A DNA stretch of 64,000 nucleotides, taken from assembly GCA_011109175.1 (NCBI GenBank), contig RDEW01000001.1:1440360-1504359 (forward strand), written 5' to 3'. The notes beneath the pieces were generated by a model that was given only the letters and a program-made list of their open reading frames with translations, was not told the origin of the DNA and searched no databases. Shown in pieces: positions 22,641 to 33,134 of this stretch. The DNA is from Dicyema japonicum. Taxonomy: Eukaryota > Dicyemida > Rhombozoa > Dicyemidae. The number at the start of each line of letters is the position of its first letter. Position 1 is the first letter of the stretch. The translations under genes and the position numbers were made by a program.

Positions 22641-23600
22641 CTAACATTTTTTTAAATTTTTAAATAATTTTTTTATCAAATTTCCGTCCAATTCGTAGAT
22701 TGAAATATATTTGTCAAATTTGCAGATATTATATTCTTCCTCAAAAATAAACTGATTTTTTGTAAGCAATGTAATATTATTGTGTATTCTACAGATACCT
22801 GTAATAGTTTAAAATCACTCAACCTGAAAAGTAAACATCTTCGATTCTAATTTTAGTATAATCTTTGCAGTTACTCAGGATTGGATAAATACATTCCTTA
22901 GACATTAAATACATGTAGTTTAAAATCACTCAACCTGAAAAGTAAACATCTTCGATTCTAATTTTAGTATAATCTTTGCAGTTACTCAGGATTGGATAAA
23001 TACATTCCTTAGACATTAAATACATGTGTCCTGAACAATAATCTGGATAGGTTGAATGTTGGTAATCAGCATAAGAAAGATACCTTGATTAAGATATTAA
23101 AGGAAACCATTCACTTTCATTAACTCTTACCGGTTCAAACCCACTATTAATCGCACAAAACATGAAGGGACTCTGTTCTATCGGCTTGTTGTACACGTTT
23201 TGTTCGAAAAAATGAATAATATTGTCAATGTTTAAAAATACGTCGTCATCAATTTTTATGAAATGATCAAAAAATATAAACTCATAAAATGCCCACATGA
23301 GTGCACTTCTAACTTTTATAGTCAAATTTCTATAATTTTCATGAAAATCCTTGAAAATGATATCATTGTTAATTTCTTGTTCGTTTTTTGTTATCTTTAA
23401 TGTATTTCTCTCCATATTTTGTCCCATAAAGAAGATAAGTTTAGAATTTATTTTTTCCATCATTTTTGCATTCCCCCAAGTCTCCCTTATTGCATTTCTT
23501 TCCTCCACGTTGCTTGGATCTAATTGATAAATTCAAATTTAACGCGAAATCACGACGAATAAAAACTTATATCTTTGATAATAAACGTATTTTGTCTTTC
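22641..23600 (-). CDS. GT31 beta-1,3-galactosyltransferase-like protein, 5' end unclear
   Basis: Type II Golgi glycosyltransferase of family GT31 that adds galactose or GlcNAc in beta-1,3 linkage. Visible blocks: KFLFVVISHPSNVEERNAIRETWG, FKDFHENYRNLTIKVRSALMWA, the DxD metal site in IKIDDDVFLN, and, after a 24-nt intron (23084-23107), SEWYLSYADY...YPDYCSGHMYLMS and IEDVYFSGI. GT-AG introns at 23520-23543 (24 nt), 23084-23107 (24 nt) and 22799-22823 (25 nt). A 111-bp tandem duplication (22806-23027) covers the C-terminal exon and its splice donor; taken literally it adds a donor with no partner acceptor and breaks the frame. Stop at 22641-22643. The exon with the membrane anchor was not found. 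Confidence 0.8.
22806..23027. repeat. 111-bp perfect tandem duplication
   Basis: Bases 22806-22916 are repeated at 22917-23027 without visible differences. It lies in the galactosyltransferase exon. Perfect identity in an otherwise diverged region suggests a very recent event or an assembly artefact. Confidence 0.9.
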
Positions 23601-23609
23601 CTCTGAAAA

Positions 23610-24610
23610 CGATAATAATCGAGGCCAACTGAAAATGTCAAATATTAACTACAGTGAGAAATACTAGTATCTTTTGTAATTTGTCCTTTAGTAGATCGTG
23701 CAAAATTATCTTGAACGGCCAAATTGTACATTGTGATTTTTGATTTAAAATTTTGACATTCGTGTCCGTTGAAACAAACATTCAAAATAAAATAAATATG
23801 TTAACTCAACTTGTGGACGATTATAATTTAGGTCAACTTTTATTTCTATTCTAAAATTTTATTCAAGATAAATTTTAAACTTACAATTTAATTAACTAAA
23901 ACCAAAGATAATCAATTGTAATTAATAAACACTATGCAATCTGAATTCTTCTTTATATAAAGGTCATAAAATTATATTATAAAAAATATAAGTTAAAAAA
24001 TATACGATCTCTAATGAAATAGCCTTGATTTTCAGTATTTAATACAAATGAGAATAGTAGATTTCTTCGCTCTTGACGAGAGGAATCTGAGCTATCAAAA
24101 GTCGAAGTGAATCAATTTCTTTGTCTTAAAGATATTTCAATAAAAATTTTTATTTATTTTCACGCATCTGTGTTGCTTAGGTTCTGACGGGTGACATCTT
24201 AAACGGTGAATTTCTCTTGTGATGAAGTTACTTTAGTACAATATAACCTAGGAATAGCATTTAAAAGGCAGGTTTTGAATTTGAAGCAATTACGACAAAT
24301 CTGACAATGTTGGATATCTCACTGATCGGAGTCTAAATTATAGCATCTGGATTGCTGATAATAATTATGTTGTTACTTCAGATAAGATACATTTAAGCCT
24401 GTACGTGAAAGCAAAATACATTTTTTAAATATGCATGCACATCGCGATCAATAAAAAAACACATTAATGTTTTTTTACAGATAACATTGGTTTCTTTAGT
24501 AATGAACAACGTACCAATAAACTCAAAGATTACAAGGTACATAATTATGGTTGATTTAACTAAACAACATTGTAAAAGAAGGGCTCTTTCGCTGATACGT
24601 CGATGCGTCG
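23610..24610. other. No recognisable gene
   Basis: AT-rich upstream region of the galactosyltransferase gene. A 77-codon open frame on the minus strand (24393-24626) has no recognisable content. Confidence 0.4.
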
Positions 24611-24628
24611 TAGGTCTGATTATCATTC

Positions 24629-24841
24629 GTGGTCAGTGAGATATTGAGTACCCATATAAATAAACGAATGGATCTGGATGTCCCAGTTTACCCACCCATG
24701 CAGGACATTTTGCCTCTGACCCTCCCGATGGACCTCGACGGTGATTTTCAAAAGTTCAAGAGACGCTTCAGTGAAATAGATGATCTGGATGGACTACTTG
24801 AGCTTGCTTATGACAAGGGCAAGTGGAGGAAGATGACCTAG
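24629..24841 (+). mobile_element. Possible LINE C-terminal scrap
   Basis: Ends LDGLLELAYDKGKWRKMT followed by a stop, which resembles the LLKIATDRGEWRKLV end of the LINE piece at 15110-15170. The preceding part is not recognisable. Confidence 0.3.
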
Positions 24842-24849
24842 CTGCTAGT

Positions 24850-25321
24850 TTTTTTAGGTTACGTATGCTTTTTCATTACCATTGCAGGACTAGGGTGCTG
24901 AATGATAACAATATAAATGAAAATTTTTTAGACCTTTTTTGAAAATCGTGGAAATGACTCAAAATGTAATTCTTCTAATGGTAAAACACAACATGGTAAC
25001 AGGCTTATTTGGTAACAGACGTACCATGAAGTAAAATTCTTTATAGTACAAAAACTGCTCTGAATAAATGACCATGAAAATTCATAAACTAATTTGAGGC
25101 TAATATTATGGCTAAAGTGGTATTGAAAAACCTGAACTCAAAATTTTGAACTAAGATACCCAATTTTGAAGAGTTGATCTGAGGAAATGCCCATACCTGT
25201 TTAGCAACAGCCTTATCATCGTTTAGTGTTACTCATAGGATTCCTCCATGTTCTTCTTATAGTCTTTCATTACCGGAAGATGTTCATAATGTCAAATGTA
25301 ATCTACAATCGTTATAAAATG
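24850..25321. other. Intergenic, no gene seen
   Basis: AT-rich, no open frame or repeat identified. Confidence 0.4.
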
Positions 25322-25861
25322 TCACAAAATGTAATGATCCATTATAAATGAAATGTTAGAGTTGAAATAAATTGTTAACTTTTCTATATTTTCGATATTA
25401 CGTGTGATGGTCCTATATTTACTACAAGATATACCAACTGCCCTTATATTGTCTTTATTTGGTAATTTGTAATTTATTACGATTTGTTTCGGTACTATTC
25501 TATGTTTTGGTTGTTGACTTGATTTTTGTTTATAATTTATTTGGCACGTCCATTCACTTTGCTGTGGTAACAACGTATAATCATGTAAATGATCTTTATT
25601 TGTTGTAATGAATCTCTTTCGTTCGGTGTAATTAATAGGTTTTGGATAACTGAAATCACTTTGAGTGACAGACAGTCTATTTGACAAATATGTGGGATGC
25701 CAGATCAGAGTATTGCGTGGAATCACAATAGGCTGTGCTTTATTTCCATAATTATTCCCTCCTCCACTAATTCCGCTTATTAATTTGTGATCGTGAAAGT
25801 ATTTATTTGTTGTTTCGTAATAATTTTTTGGTAATAAATAATTATTATTTGCTGATTTCAT
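25322..25861 (-). CDS. Hypothetical protein, 179 codons
   Basis: The longest open frame in this part of the window, from an ATG at 25859-25861. Rich in Asn, Tyr, Lys and Pro, with no signal peptide or membrane segment. Short motifs with aromatic and proline residues (LIWHPTYLSNRL, SDFSYPKP, SEWTCQIN) recall small microtubule-associated proteins of cilia, but this is only a resemblance of style. The last 25 residues look like run-on, so a small intron may lie near 25400-25430. I do not recognise a family. Confidence 0.4.
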   Translation of the reverse strand: MKSANNNYLLPKNYYETTNKYFHDHKLISGISGGGNNYGNKAQPIVIPRNTLIWHPTYLSNRLSVTQSDFSYPKPINYTERKRFITTNKDHLHDYTLLPQQSEWTCQINYKQKSSQQPKHRIVPKQIVINYKLPNKDNIRAVGISCSKYRTITRNIENIEKLTIYFNSNISFIMDHYIL

Positions 25862-25959
25862 GGTCGCTTAGTGTTAGCAAATATTATTTATAAAAAAAAA
25901 TTAATTGTTAAAAAAACATTTACTTTAATTTAAAAAATAAAATCTCAAATTTATTATTG

Positions 25960-27600
25960 ACATGAACACGCAAAATCACGTAGAATAGTACCTGTTATAT
26001 ACTCATTCTGGAACCAGACAATGTGCGAATGCAAGGTTTATTTTGTAGAAACTACGGAACTATTTTACTTTGGCTGTGTCAGACTCTCCTAGGCATCCAC
26101 TTCACACTCTAATTGTCATTTCCCTTCCTGTCATGGCCTCGACAGAGGGATTTTTCATTAATAATAAAAGCTATTGCATTCACAACATTAAATCTAAAAA
26201 CAATAATAACAACCTCAGAACCTCGTTGAATACAATAATTTGATTTATTATGCACAAATGGTACCACTCCGCAATCTTAGAAGAAGGTATAATAGGGAGA
26301 TGGCTAGGAGTAATTATGCACAAATGCCATACATTACTCAAACGAATAGAATACTTTTCGAAAACGAGAATTTGATCTTGATTAGCTGAGGCAGTAAACT
26401 GAGTGTGCTTTGCCCGAATCAGAGCGATAACAAACTAATGACTAGTTTACTTTCCTGACTAACATCGTTATCAATAAATTCTCATATTACATAAAAATCG
26501 GCTCAAAAAACTTAAGATGCTTTAGTATCTATATTGAGTTGATCAATCTTAAGACGTCCTACAAAAAATTATTAAAAAACTTAATTAAAGTGTCAAAAAA
26601 ATTCAAATCATCCATGGTCTGCATCATAGATCGTCAATAGGAGTTAACCATTTTGATCGCTATCTCAATTTTCAACCAACAATTAGGGACCGTTTTTTTA
26701 ATATCTGGAACATATCATTTTACTGCTGGGAATAGTTTTCTCTCTGTGATTACCCCACTGATCCAGTCATTGCAAAGGACATGAACACGCAAAATTAAGT
26801 CGGAATAGAACCTTGTTATATAATCATTCTGCAACCAGATAATGCCAGAAAATTGATTCTTTTCTGTACTGATTNATCTCAATTTTCAACCAACAATTAG
26901 GGACCGTTTTTTTAATATCTGGAACATATCATTTTACTACTGGGAATAGTTTTCTCTCTGTGATTACCCCACTGATCCAGTCATTGCAAAGGACATGAAC
27001 ACGCAAAATTAAGTCGGAATAGAACCTTGTTATATAATCATTCTGCAACCAGATAATGCCAGAAAATTGATTCTTTTCTGTACTGATTAGGAAAACGTTT
27101 GTTTACCTCGACAGTGTCAGATCTTCACAGACATCCAAATGCAATATTGAAATCAGTCATTGATTTTCTTGTCTTTGTTTCGACAGAGGTTTCTTCATTA
27201 AAATGAATACCATTGAATTCATACAGTTAAATTTAATGACAGAACTAAATCAACAAGGATTCTGGAGGCTGAGCGAACCTTTGTTTCCCTACACTCTTAA
27301 AGTACAACTGTGTACACTTCCCCCTCTAAATATATCTATAGAGTAGCGTTTCTCAGTTTTGTTACATTCGCTCTCTTAACGACTTTGACAGGAAAGGGGT
27401 CTTTCTCAACTTCGATGAAAGGCAACATTCGATCGTTTCTGAAAGTACTTTTGCTACCAGGCTTTTCATAATCAAATGGGAGAGTCTTCGAATGAGGAAG
27501 CTGAAGTTCACATTACTTCGGACGTAATCATTCAAAAAAAAGCTTGTCGCTCAAAATGCTTTTTAGTCTTAGAACTAATCACTTTTTTTCCTTTCCGCCC
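25960..27600 (+). repeat. Diverged segmental repeat, first block
   Basis: Part of this block reappears at 29100-29950. Within it, GACATGAACACGCAAAAT, AACCAGA(C/T)AATG and CGACAGAGG occur at 25960-26150 and again at 26780-27200. A short coding-like stretch at 26270-26395 (PLRNLRRRYNRE...MPYITQTNRILFENE) has a paralogue at 29160-29275. Confidence 0.5.
26662..27088. repeat. 213-bp direct duplication separated by a single N
   Basis: 26662-26874 and 26876-27088 differ at one visible position (CTGCTGG versus CTACTGG); base 26875 is N. This looks like two overlapping contig ends that were joined without being merged. Confidence 0.9.
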
Positions 27601-28720
27601 ATTTTGAAATATCACCGCCCATAAGTGAACTTAAATTTTTTACTTTTAAATATCTAGTTCGTTAACGAATAGTTATATTAAAAAATGAATAATATAACAA
27701 ATGTGATCCCTGAAGCTGATGAATTTAAGCAAAAGTTGAAAAATCAGACTTAATTTGACATAAATAAAATCGAATATCACTTCACAAACAATTAATTTAT
27801 TTCTCTCATTTATCAATAAATAATTAAGTGACCTGTATTTTTTTCGTGAGAGACCATTATGAAGTTGGAAATTAAAGATTATCTAAGAGAACAAATTAAA
27901 CAATTTATGATACTGTTCTTTAATTTTCGGATTCTTTCAAAACTGAGATGAGGTATTCTTAAAGTTGATTTCATAAGATGTATTATTTTTGAGGTTTTAA
28001 TTCCTTTCNAGAAGAAGAGTGAGTCAGTCTAATTTGAGTTGAATTTGTCTTCAAGAAGCAATTTGCCAAAATTTACTGCAAAATTTATTTTTATAGTCAG
28101 ACATTATCTAGAACCTATTCACGTCGAAGTAAAAGTACAGTTTGTCTTCAAAGGTGCAACACATTCCATACTCATCTTTAAAAAGAAAAATGAACATAAA
28201 GAATGTTTTCAACAAAAAACATCATTCTGCAGTTGTCTATGGAAAGATGCTCAAATATTTTTGGGCAGATTACAATCTGCCTTTCTCTTTGAAGAATATG
28301 AATTTCCTCGTCAGCAAATTGATCCTCCCAAACCACTTTACTTACTCTAGCCGTCAAAACATTCACCAAACATCTTTCTCTTTATTCAATCCGCAAAAGA
28401 TGGTTTCGACTGAATAAGTGCAAATACGAATTTTATAATTGTGCTTTGATGGGCAATATTTATCATCATTTCTGTACCATTACTCAGCTTCTGTTCAGAT
28501 TGGTATCTGCTTTGAGTGATATTAATGTTCGCTTGATAATTTTCATAATGGAACGCACATTTTCAATTATCGCGAATTCTTATAACTAATTTTTTTATAA
28601 CTAAATTAAATGAGCTTAATAAAAATTTGTTATAACCTACAAAGGATTCGAAAGTTTCGTAAGGATCTGAGCATTTAATAGCGGATTAAAGAGATATTAC
28701 TGTGCAATAAAAATTTTATT
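27100..28720. other. No recognisable gene
   Basis: Open frames at 28039-28417 overlap in three frames and match nothing I know. A single N is at 28009. Confidence 0.4.
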
Positions 28721-28722
28721 GT

Positions 28723-28898
28723 CATTCGATATCTTACGATTCAATACATTTCTGAAATTGCGTGCCATTACGTTATATATAAAGAACTTTGATTTTTGAA
28801 AATTAATGTTCATTCGATATCTTACGATTCAATACATTTCTGAAATTGCGTGCCATTACGTTATATATAAAGAACTTTGATTTTTGAAAATTAATGTT
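28723..28898. repeat. 88-bp perfect tandem duplication
   Basis: 28723-28810 is repeated at 28811-28898. Non-coding, AT-rich. Confidence 0.9.
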
Positions 28899-29041
28899 GT
28901 CTTTGATTATAATTTTGAGTTCTTTTATAATTAACAGCAATGTAAACACCAGTGAAACAACAGTCACAGTTCGAAGTTTAGAGGGTGACCTTTTTTATTT
29001 CTTATACATAGAATGCTCAATAGAGATGGATGTGCATTTAG

Positions 29042-29338
29042 ATGATTATCAAATTCACAAAAAAAATCAATAAATTAAAAAGTAACGTTAGTCATGTCCG
29101 AGCTGAACATGAAGACGTTTGTAATGATGAATACAATAATATTATGTATTATCTAACAATGGGACCACTCCTCGAGCTTCATCAAAGGTATCTTCGAGAG
29201 AACCCACTAAATATTTGTGAACTAATACCATATATTATCCAAGCGAATAGAATACTTTCCGGAAACGAGTATACGGTCAACATTAGCCACAGTATGTACA
29301 TTGATTTTACTTCGGCCAGAACTTCAACTAATGGTTAA
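29042..29338 (+). CDS. Hypothetical protein with a diverged paralogue at 26270
   Basis: 98 codons, acidic to neutral, no membrane segment. The central part, GPLLELHQRYLRENPLN and LIPYIIQANRILSGNEY, aligns with 26270-26395 at amino-acid level, which suggests that the block was coding. An upstream frame (28940-29075, VRSLEGDLFYFLYIECS region) could be a preceding exon. No family recognised. Confidence 0.35.
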   Translation: MIIKFTKKINKLKSNVSHVRAEHEDVCNDEYNNIMYYLTMGPLLELHQRYLRENPLNICELIPYIIQANRILSGNEYTVNISHSMYIDFTSARTSTNG

Positions 29339-29950
29339 TTAACATTCCTGACTAACATCGTTATCAATAAGTTCTCATAGTTGCATAAAAATCTGTTCAA
29401 AAAACATTAATAAATTAAGACAGTTAACCGATATTTGCACTTTTTTGCGAAATGCCAGAGATTTCAAAACTAAATTCTTATATCTCTGGGAGACTTAAGG
29501 TACTGGCATTCACGTTAATCATAAAACCAGCAACTTTGAACTAGTTTGGTTTAAAGGATAAGAATTCGTTCTAGGACAATCAGATTGTGATCGTTATAGG
29601 GCAAAACACAACATCATATTTATTTGCCCTCAGATTTTAAAAGCTATTTAATTGATTAAATGAACTTATTTGTTGATGTTTATTTTATTTGTTGAAGAAG
29701 TAGGCTTATAGCAGGACAATAGTATTTGATTCACTTACTCGATCTCAAAAAAATGATAAATACAGAAAAAAATGCCAAAATTTAAAGCCATGTAAAATAA
29801 GCGGTCCTAGATAAGAGTACTTGAATTAAAGTTCAGGTGCGAAAGCTGAAGCTAACAACAAGAAAGTACTTCGGACGTAATTATTCGAAAAAAGGATTTG
29901 TTGTTTTTAATATTTTTTCATTTTAGAACTAATCACGTATACCATATATA
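29100..29950 (+). repeat. Diverged segmental repeat, second block
   Basis: Shares, in the same order as 26270-27580: the IPYI-NRIL coding stretch, TGACTAACATCGTTATCAATAA (26458 and 29350), and TACTTCGGACGTAATNATTC followed by TTTTAGAACTAATCAC. Confidence 0.5.
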
Positions 29951-30259
29951 GATAACCAGCATATTTTGTTAGACTAACATATAACGCCCCCATAATCAGC
30001 ATCCTGCTTCAAATTTTTACGAAGTGTAACTCTTAATCGTTTTGACCGATAAAGTATTTTTGACAATTATGAATTTTGTACCAGAGGCTATTGTTGTTTG
30101 GATTTAAAGAATAGCCATTTACAAGACTCTAATGTAATAATAAGTGATTGCCCTCATATTTTAAAAGCTATTTTAATCGATTAAATAAACATATTTGTTG
30201 ATGTAATTGTTATTTGTTGAAGAAGTTGCCTCGAGTCTTTTTTTTGGTGAGGTGGTGAC
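29951..30259. other. No recognisable gene
   Basis: AT-rich. GATTTTAAAAGCTATTTAATTGATTAAAT near 29632 recurs in diverged form at 30154, so the repeat block may extend to here. Confidence 0.4.
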
Positions 30260-31713
30260 GTGCCTCGTTTCTTGATTGGATCGCAATTGAGAAAAATGTC
30301 TAAAAGGCAATGGATACAAAGGGATGCATCTCGTCTAAAAGTCCTTAAGTTCAATGCTAGAGGCTTATCTACGACCTGGTCGAGGAAGATTCACTGTGAC
30401 GACCTGGAGAGATACGACGCATCTATTGGGTGCCTACAAGAGACGAAAGTTACTTGTAGCCTTGATGAGAACTTTGGCGAATATCGAATTATATGTCAGC
30501 CGAGCGACTCAAAACATTATGGACTTGGATTTGCCATCCACTCAAAGTTGACAAGTGCAGTCCACCGTATATGGAGTGTGAATGACAGGATCTGTGTTAT
30601 ACAAATCCGGCTAAACGACTTACCTCCTTCGAAGAGCTTTCTGACAATTGTAAATGTTTATGCGCCACACTGCGGGAGAGTAGCGAAAGATCCGACAGAA
30701 CTAGACGACTTCTATTCAACACTGTTACGGACGTACAACGAATATGAGTCGTCATCACTAATACTCATTGCTGGTGATTTGAATGCAAAAGTCGGGATGA
30801 AGAATAACCCGGATGATGTTTTCTTGGGAGAACATGGACGTGGAATAAGAAATTTACCCGGGACAATACTTGGTCACTTTTGTATGGCAAACAACCTTTT
30901 CCTATGCAATACTGCATTTACGCATCCTGCCTGCCACAAAACTACGTGGATGGGGAAGCGAAGGAACTCAGAAGGAAAGCTGGTCCCAATATACAACCAA
31001 ATCGATTATGTCATATGCCGGGCTAATGACAAACACCTTCTATACCATTTCAGGTTTAAAGTGGGTCTTACCAAAAGCAAAGTGGGTCTTACCAAAAGCA
31101 AAGTGGGTCTTACCAAAAGCAAAGTGGAACTTACCAAAAGCAAAGTGGTACTTACCAAANGACTGTCAGCGACCATAAGATGGTTATTGCGACCTTCACC
31201 CTGAAAAAACATACCATTAAATACAAGAATGCAAAAAATCACGAATTTGAGAAAATCAGAGGCGACTACGCGACTGAAAAACTGATTTCTCAACCGGAGA
31301 CTACTGAGAGATATCAACAATACATTCAGACTCATTTGCAGGACGTATTGGTGGATACCACGCTTGAAGACGCCTGGAAACGCACAAATGACACCATCAA
31401 CGAAGCTGCTGAAGCATGTCTTGGCAAAAAGGAGAATAGTAAAATGCACCTGAAGGCTATTCATCCTGATGTTCCTAAGCTTGCGAAAAGTCTAAAAGAA
31501 ATAAATATGAGAAAATCAAATGCCACTGACACTAATGCGTTAAAAGCCCTTCAAGGCGAAAGACAACGTGTCAGAAGAAAAATAAAGGGTCTGAACAAAA
31601 AGCTTTTCATAGAAGAAATAGCTTCCTGTATAGAAGAAGTAAACAAAGTGAAAGACAACGCACAGGTGTACGTCGCTGCCCGTTTGCTGCGGCGAACAAA
31701 CCGAAGCGACTAA
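30260..31713 (+). mobile_element. RTE-like LINE: endonuclease and linker, lacking the polymerase
   Basis: A long frame from 30260 gives an APE endonuclease: LKFNARGLSTTW, CLQETKV, GLGFAIHSKL, IVNVYAPH, IAGDLNAKVGMKNN (with D and N of the active site) and YNQIDYVICR. The expected SDH box is reached only in another frame as ATIRW/DHKMVIATFTLKK (31168-31205). Between them lies the 21-bp repeat array ending in an N. The linker continues to 31713 with a charged, Lys-rich stretch (VRRKIKGLNKKLF), and the sequence then runs into short tandem repeats. No reverse transcriptase motifs follow. Confidence 0.72.
31061..31159 (+). repeat. 21-bp tandem repeat inside the LINE endonuclease
   Basis: Five units of GTGGGTCTTACCAAAAGCAAA (last one partial; units four and five read GTGGAAC and GTGGTAC). 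Being 21 bp, each unit adds seven codons, VGLTKSK, without changing frame. An N at 31160 follows directly. Confidence 0.9.
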
Positions 31714-31721
31714 CCATAAAA

Positions 31722-31850
31722 GACGAGAACGGTAAGCTAATACTGAACACCAAAGAACAAACGTAAAGCTAATACTGAACATATAAAAAAAACGGTAAGC
31801 TAATACTGAACATATAAAAAAAAGCTAATACTGAACATATAAAAAAAATT
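31722..31850 (+). repeat. Short tandem repeat with GCTAATACTGAACA core
   Basis: Four copies of AGCTAATACTGAACA at about 31734, 31767, 31798 and 31824, spaced 26-33 bp, each of the last three followed by TATAAAAAAA. Confidence 0.85.
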
Positions 31851-32461
31851 TAAAAATATTATAAAAATCATAGTATGAATCAAATATCCTGTTAAATCAA
31901 AAATTAATAGTCCGACCCACGGAAGAAATGAGTTCGACACCCCAGGACTAAAGTGTTGAAATGTCTTCCTGGCAAATGAAAGATCGGAAATCATCCTATT
32001 TTGAATTCCATATACAACCCATACATCGAACCATGTTTTTCTTATGTATGTGGCATCTGGGGTCCATTCAATTTTTGGACAAATGTTTTGAAGATCGACG
32101 CTAGCCAAAAAAGAGCCTTCAAAAGTACGGAACAACAGACTTCTGAGAATCCCAGTCTCCAGTGCCTCTAGATTCCATGATACAAATGAACCGTGAAATT
32201 TTGCCGTGAATACGAAGATCCACCCTACCAAGCAGCATCTTCTATAAACTCATCAGATAAAGACACCTAAAGATATGAAAGCATTGTGAAGTGCATTACA
32301 TAACGTACATTCACTAGATTTGTTAATTTGTCGATCAGGGATCACTTGAGACATTCTTTTTTCTCCTTTAAATCAGTGTGGCAATAAAATAAGTAAATCC
32401 TGAAAAGTTAGTTCTTCTTAGAGAGCAAATTGGTTTATATCTGTGATTTTTTAGATTAAGA
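31851..32461. other. No recognisable gene
   Basis: A 143-codon minus-strand frame (31800-32231) overlaps the tandem repeat and is strongly hydrophobic at its end; I do not believe it is a gene as it stands. Confidence 0.4.
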
Positions 32462-32690
32462 GGCCGCTTGGTGCCATGTGGTGCTACGTAGCTATTGGCT
32501 ACAGTTTTCTTTTTGTTTTGTGTTCATCTTCTTTCATTCCTAATATGTCTCCACCTGTATCAGGTGCCGCCCAGTGCCAGGCTGTCACAAAAAAGGATCA
32601 TTTGTTTCCCCCCCCACTTCACTGGAGAAGTTTCCACAACTGCAAGTTTCGGATGGACTCTGTTTCTGTAGCAGTGCAAACTCATTCAGT
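32462..32690 (+). repeat. SINE-like element, 3'-truncated copy
   Basis: GGCCGCTTGGTGCCATGTGG, TCAGGTGCCGCCCAGTGCCAG, GGATCATTTG and TTTCCACAACTGCAAGT match the copy at 13885-14150. The tail is missing. Confidence 0.65.
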
Positions 32691-32938
32691 TAGGTTTGAG
32701 GTTTTTTGCAAAGTTTCATTAATAACTTGAGCGTCAAATCGCCTACCGAAAAAATTGAAGACTGATGGAAGACTTTGAAGTAGTTGGATGCGATATAAAC
32801 CAATTGGTTTACAAGTCTGAATGCTTCAGCTATTTTAGAGCAGTTTTGATGCGAGTATTTGCCACAACCTTTTGGGAGGAATGAATAAGCCATAACTAAA
32901 AGAAAAAGAATCGCTGAGTAGGCGATTTTACTGACCAT
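32690..32938 (-). CDS. Candidate small secreted protein
   Basis: 82 codons beginning MVSKIAYSAILFLLVMAYSFLPKGCG, a textbook signal peptide with a Lys before a hydrophobic core. The mature part has three Cys and is otherwise basic and hydrophobic. It starts 197 bp downstream of the Rpn3 stop on the same strand. Its last codons overlap the end of the SINE-like copy, so the C-terminus may be altered or spliced elsewhere. No family recognised. Confidence 0.35.
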   Translation of the reverse strand: MVSKIAYSAILFLLVMAYSFLPKGCGKYSHQNCSKIAEAFRLVNQLVYIASNYFKVFHQSSIFSVGDLTLKLLMKLCKKPQT

Positions 32939-33134
32939 AGCATAGCAGAGGGGTTTACAAATCTTGATGAAGGCAAAATTGCGATAAAATCAATTTACCC
33001 AGTATAAAGACAAATAACCTGAAACTACCCGTAACGTTGGTGCCTTACAGAGAATAAACAATTGTTGAGTAAACAAAAGAATAAACCAAAAGCAATCAAA
33101 CTAAAGTCCTTCTCTATTCCGGTACCTCATAGCC

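Noticed and set aside
31800-32231. 143-codon hydrophobic minus-strand frame as a membrane protein
   Set aside because: Its end is formed by the GCTAATACTGAACA tandem repeat and the rest has no homologous feature that I can name.
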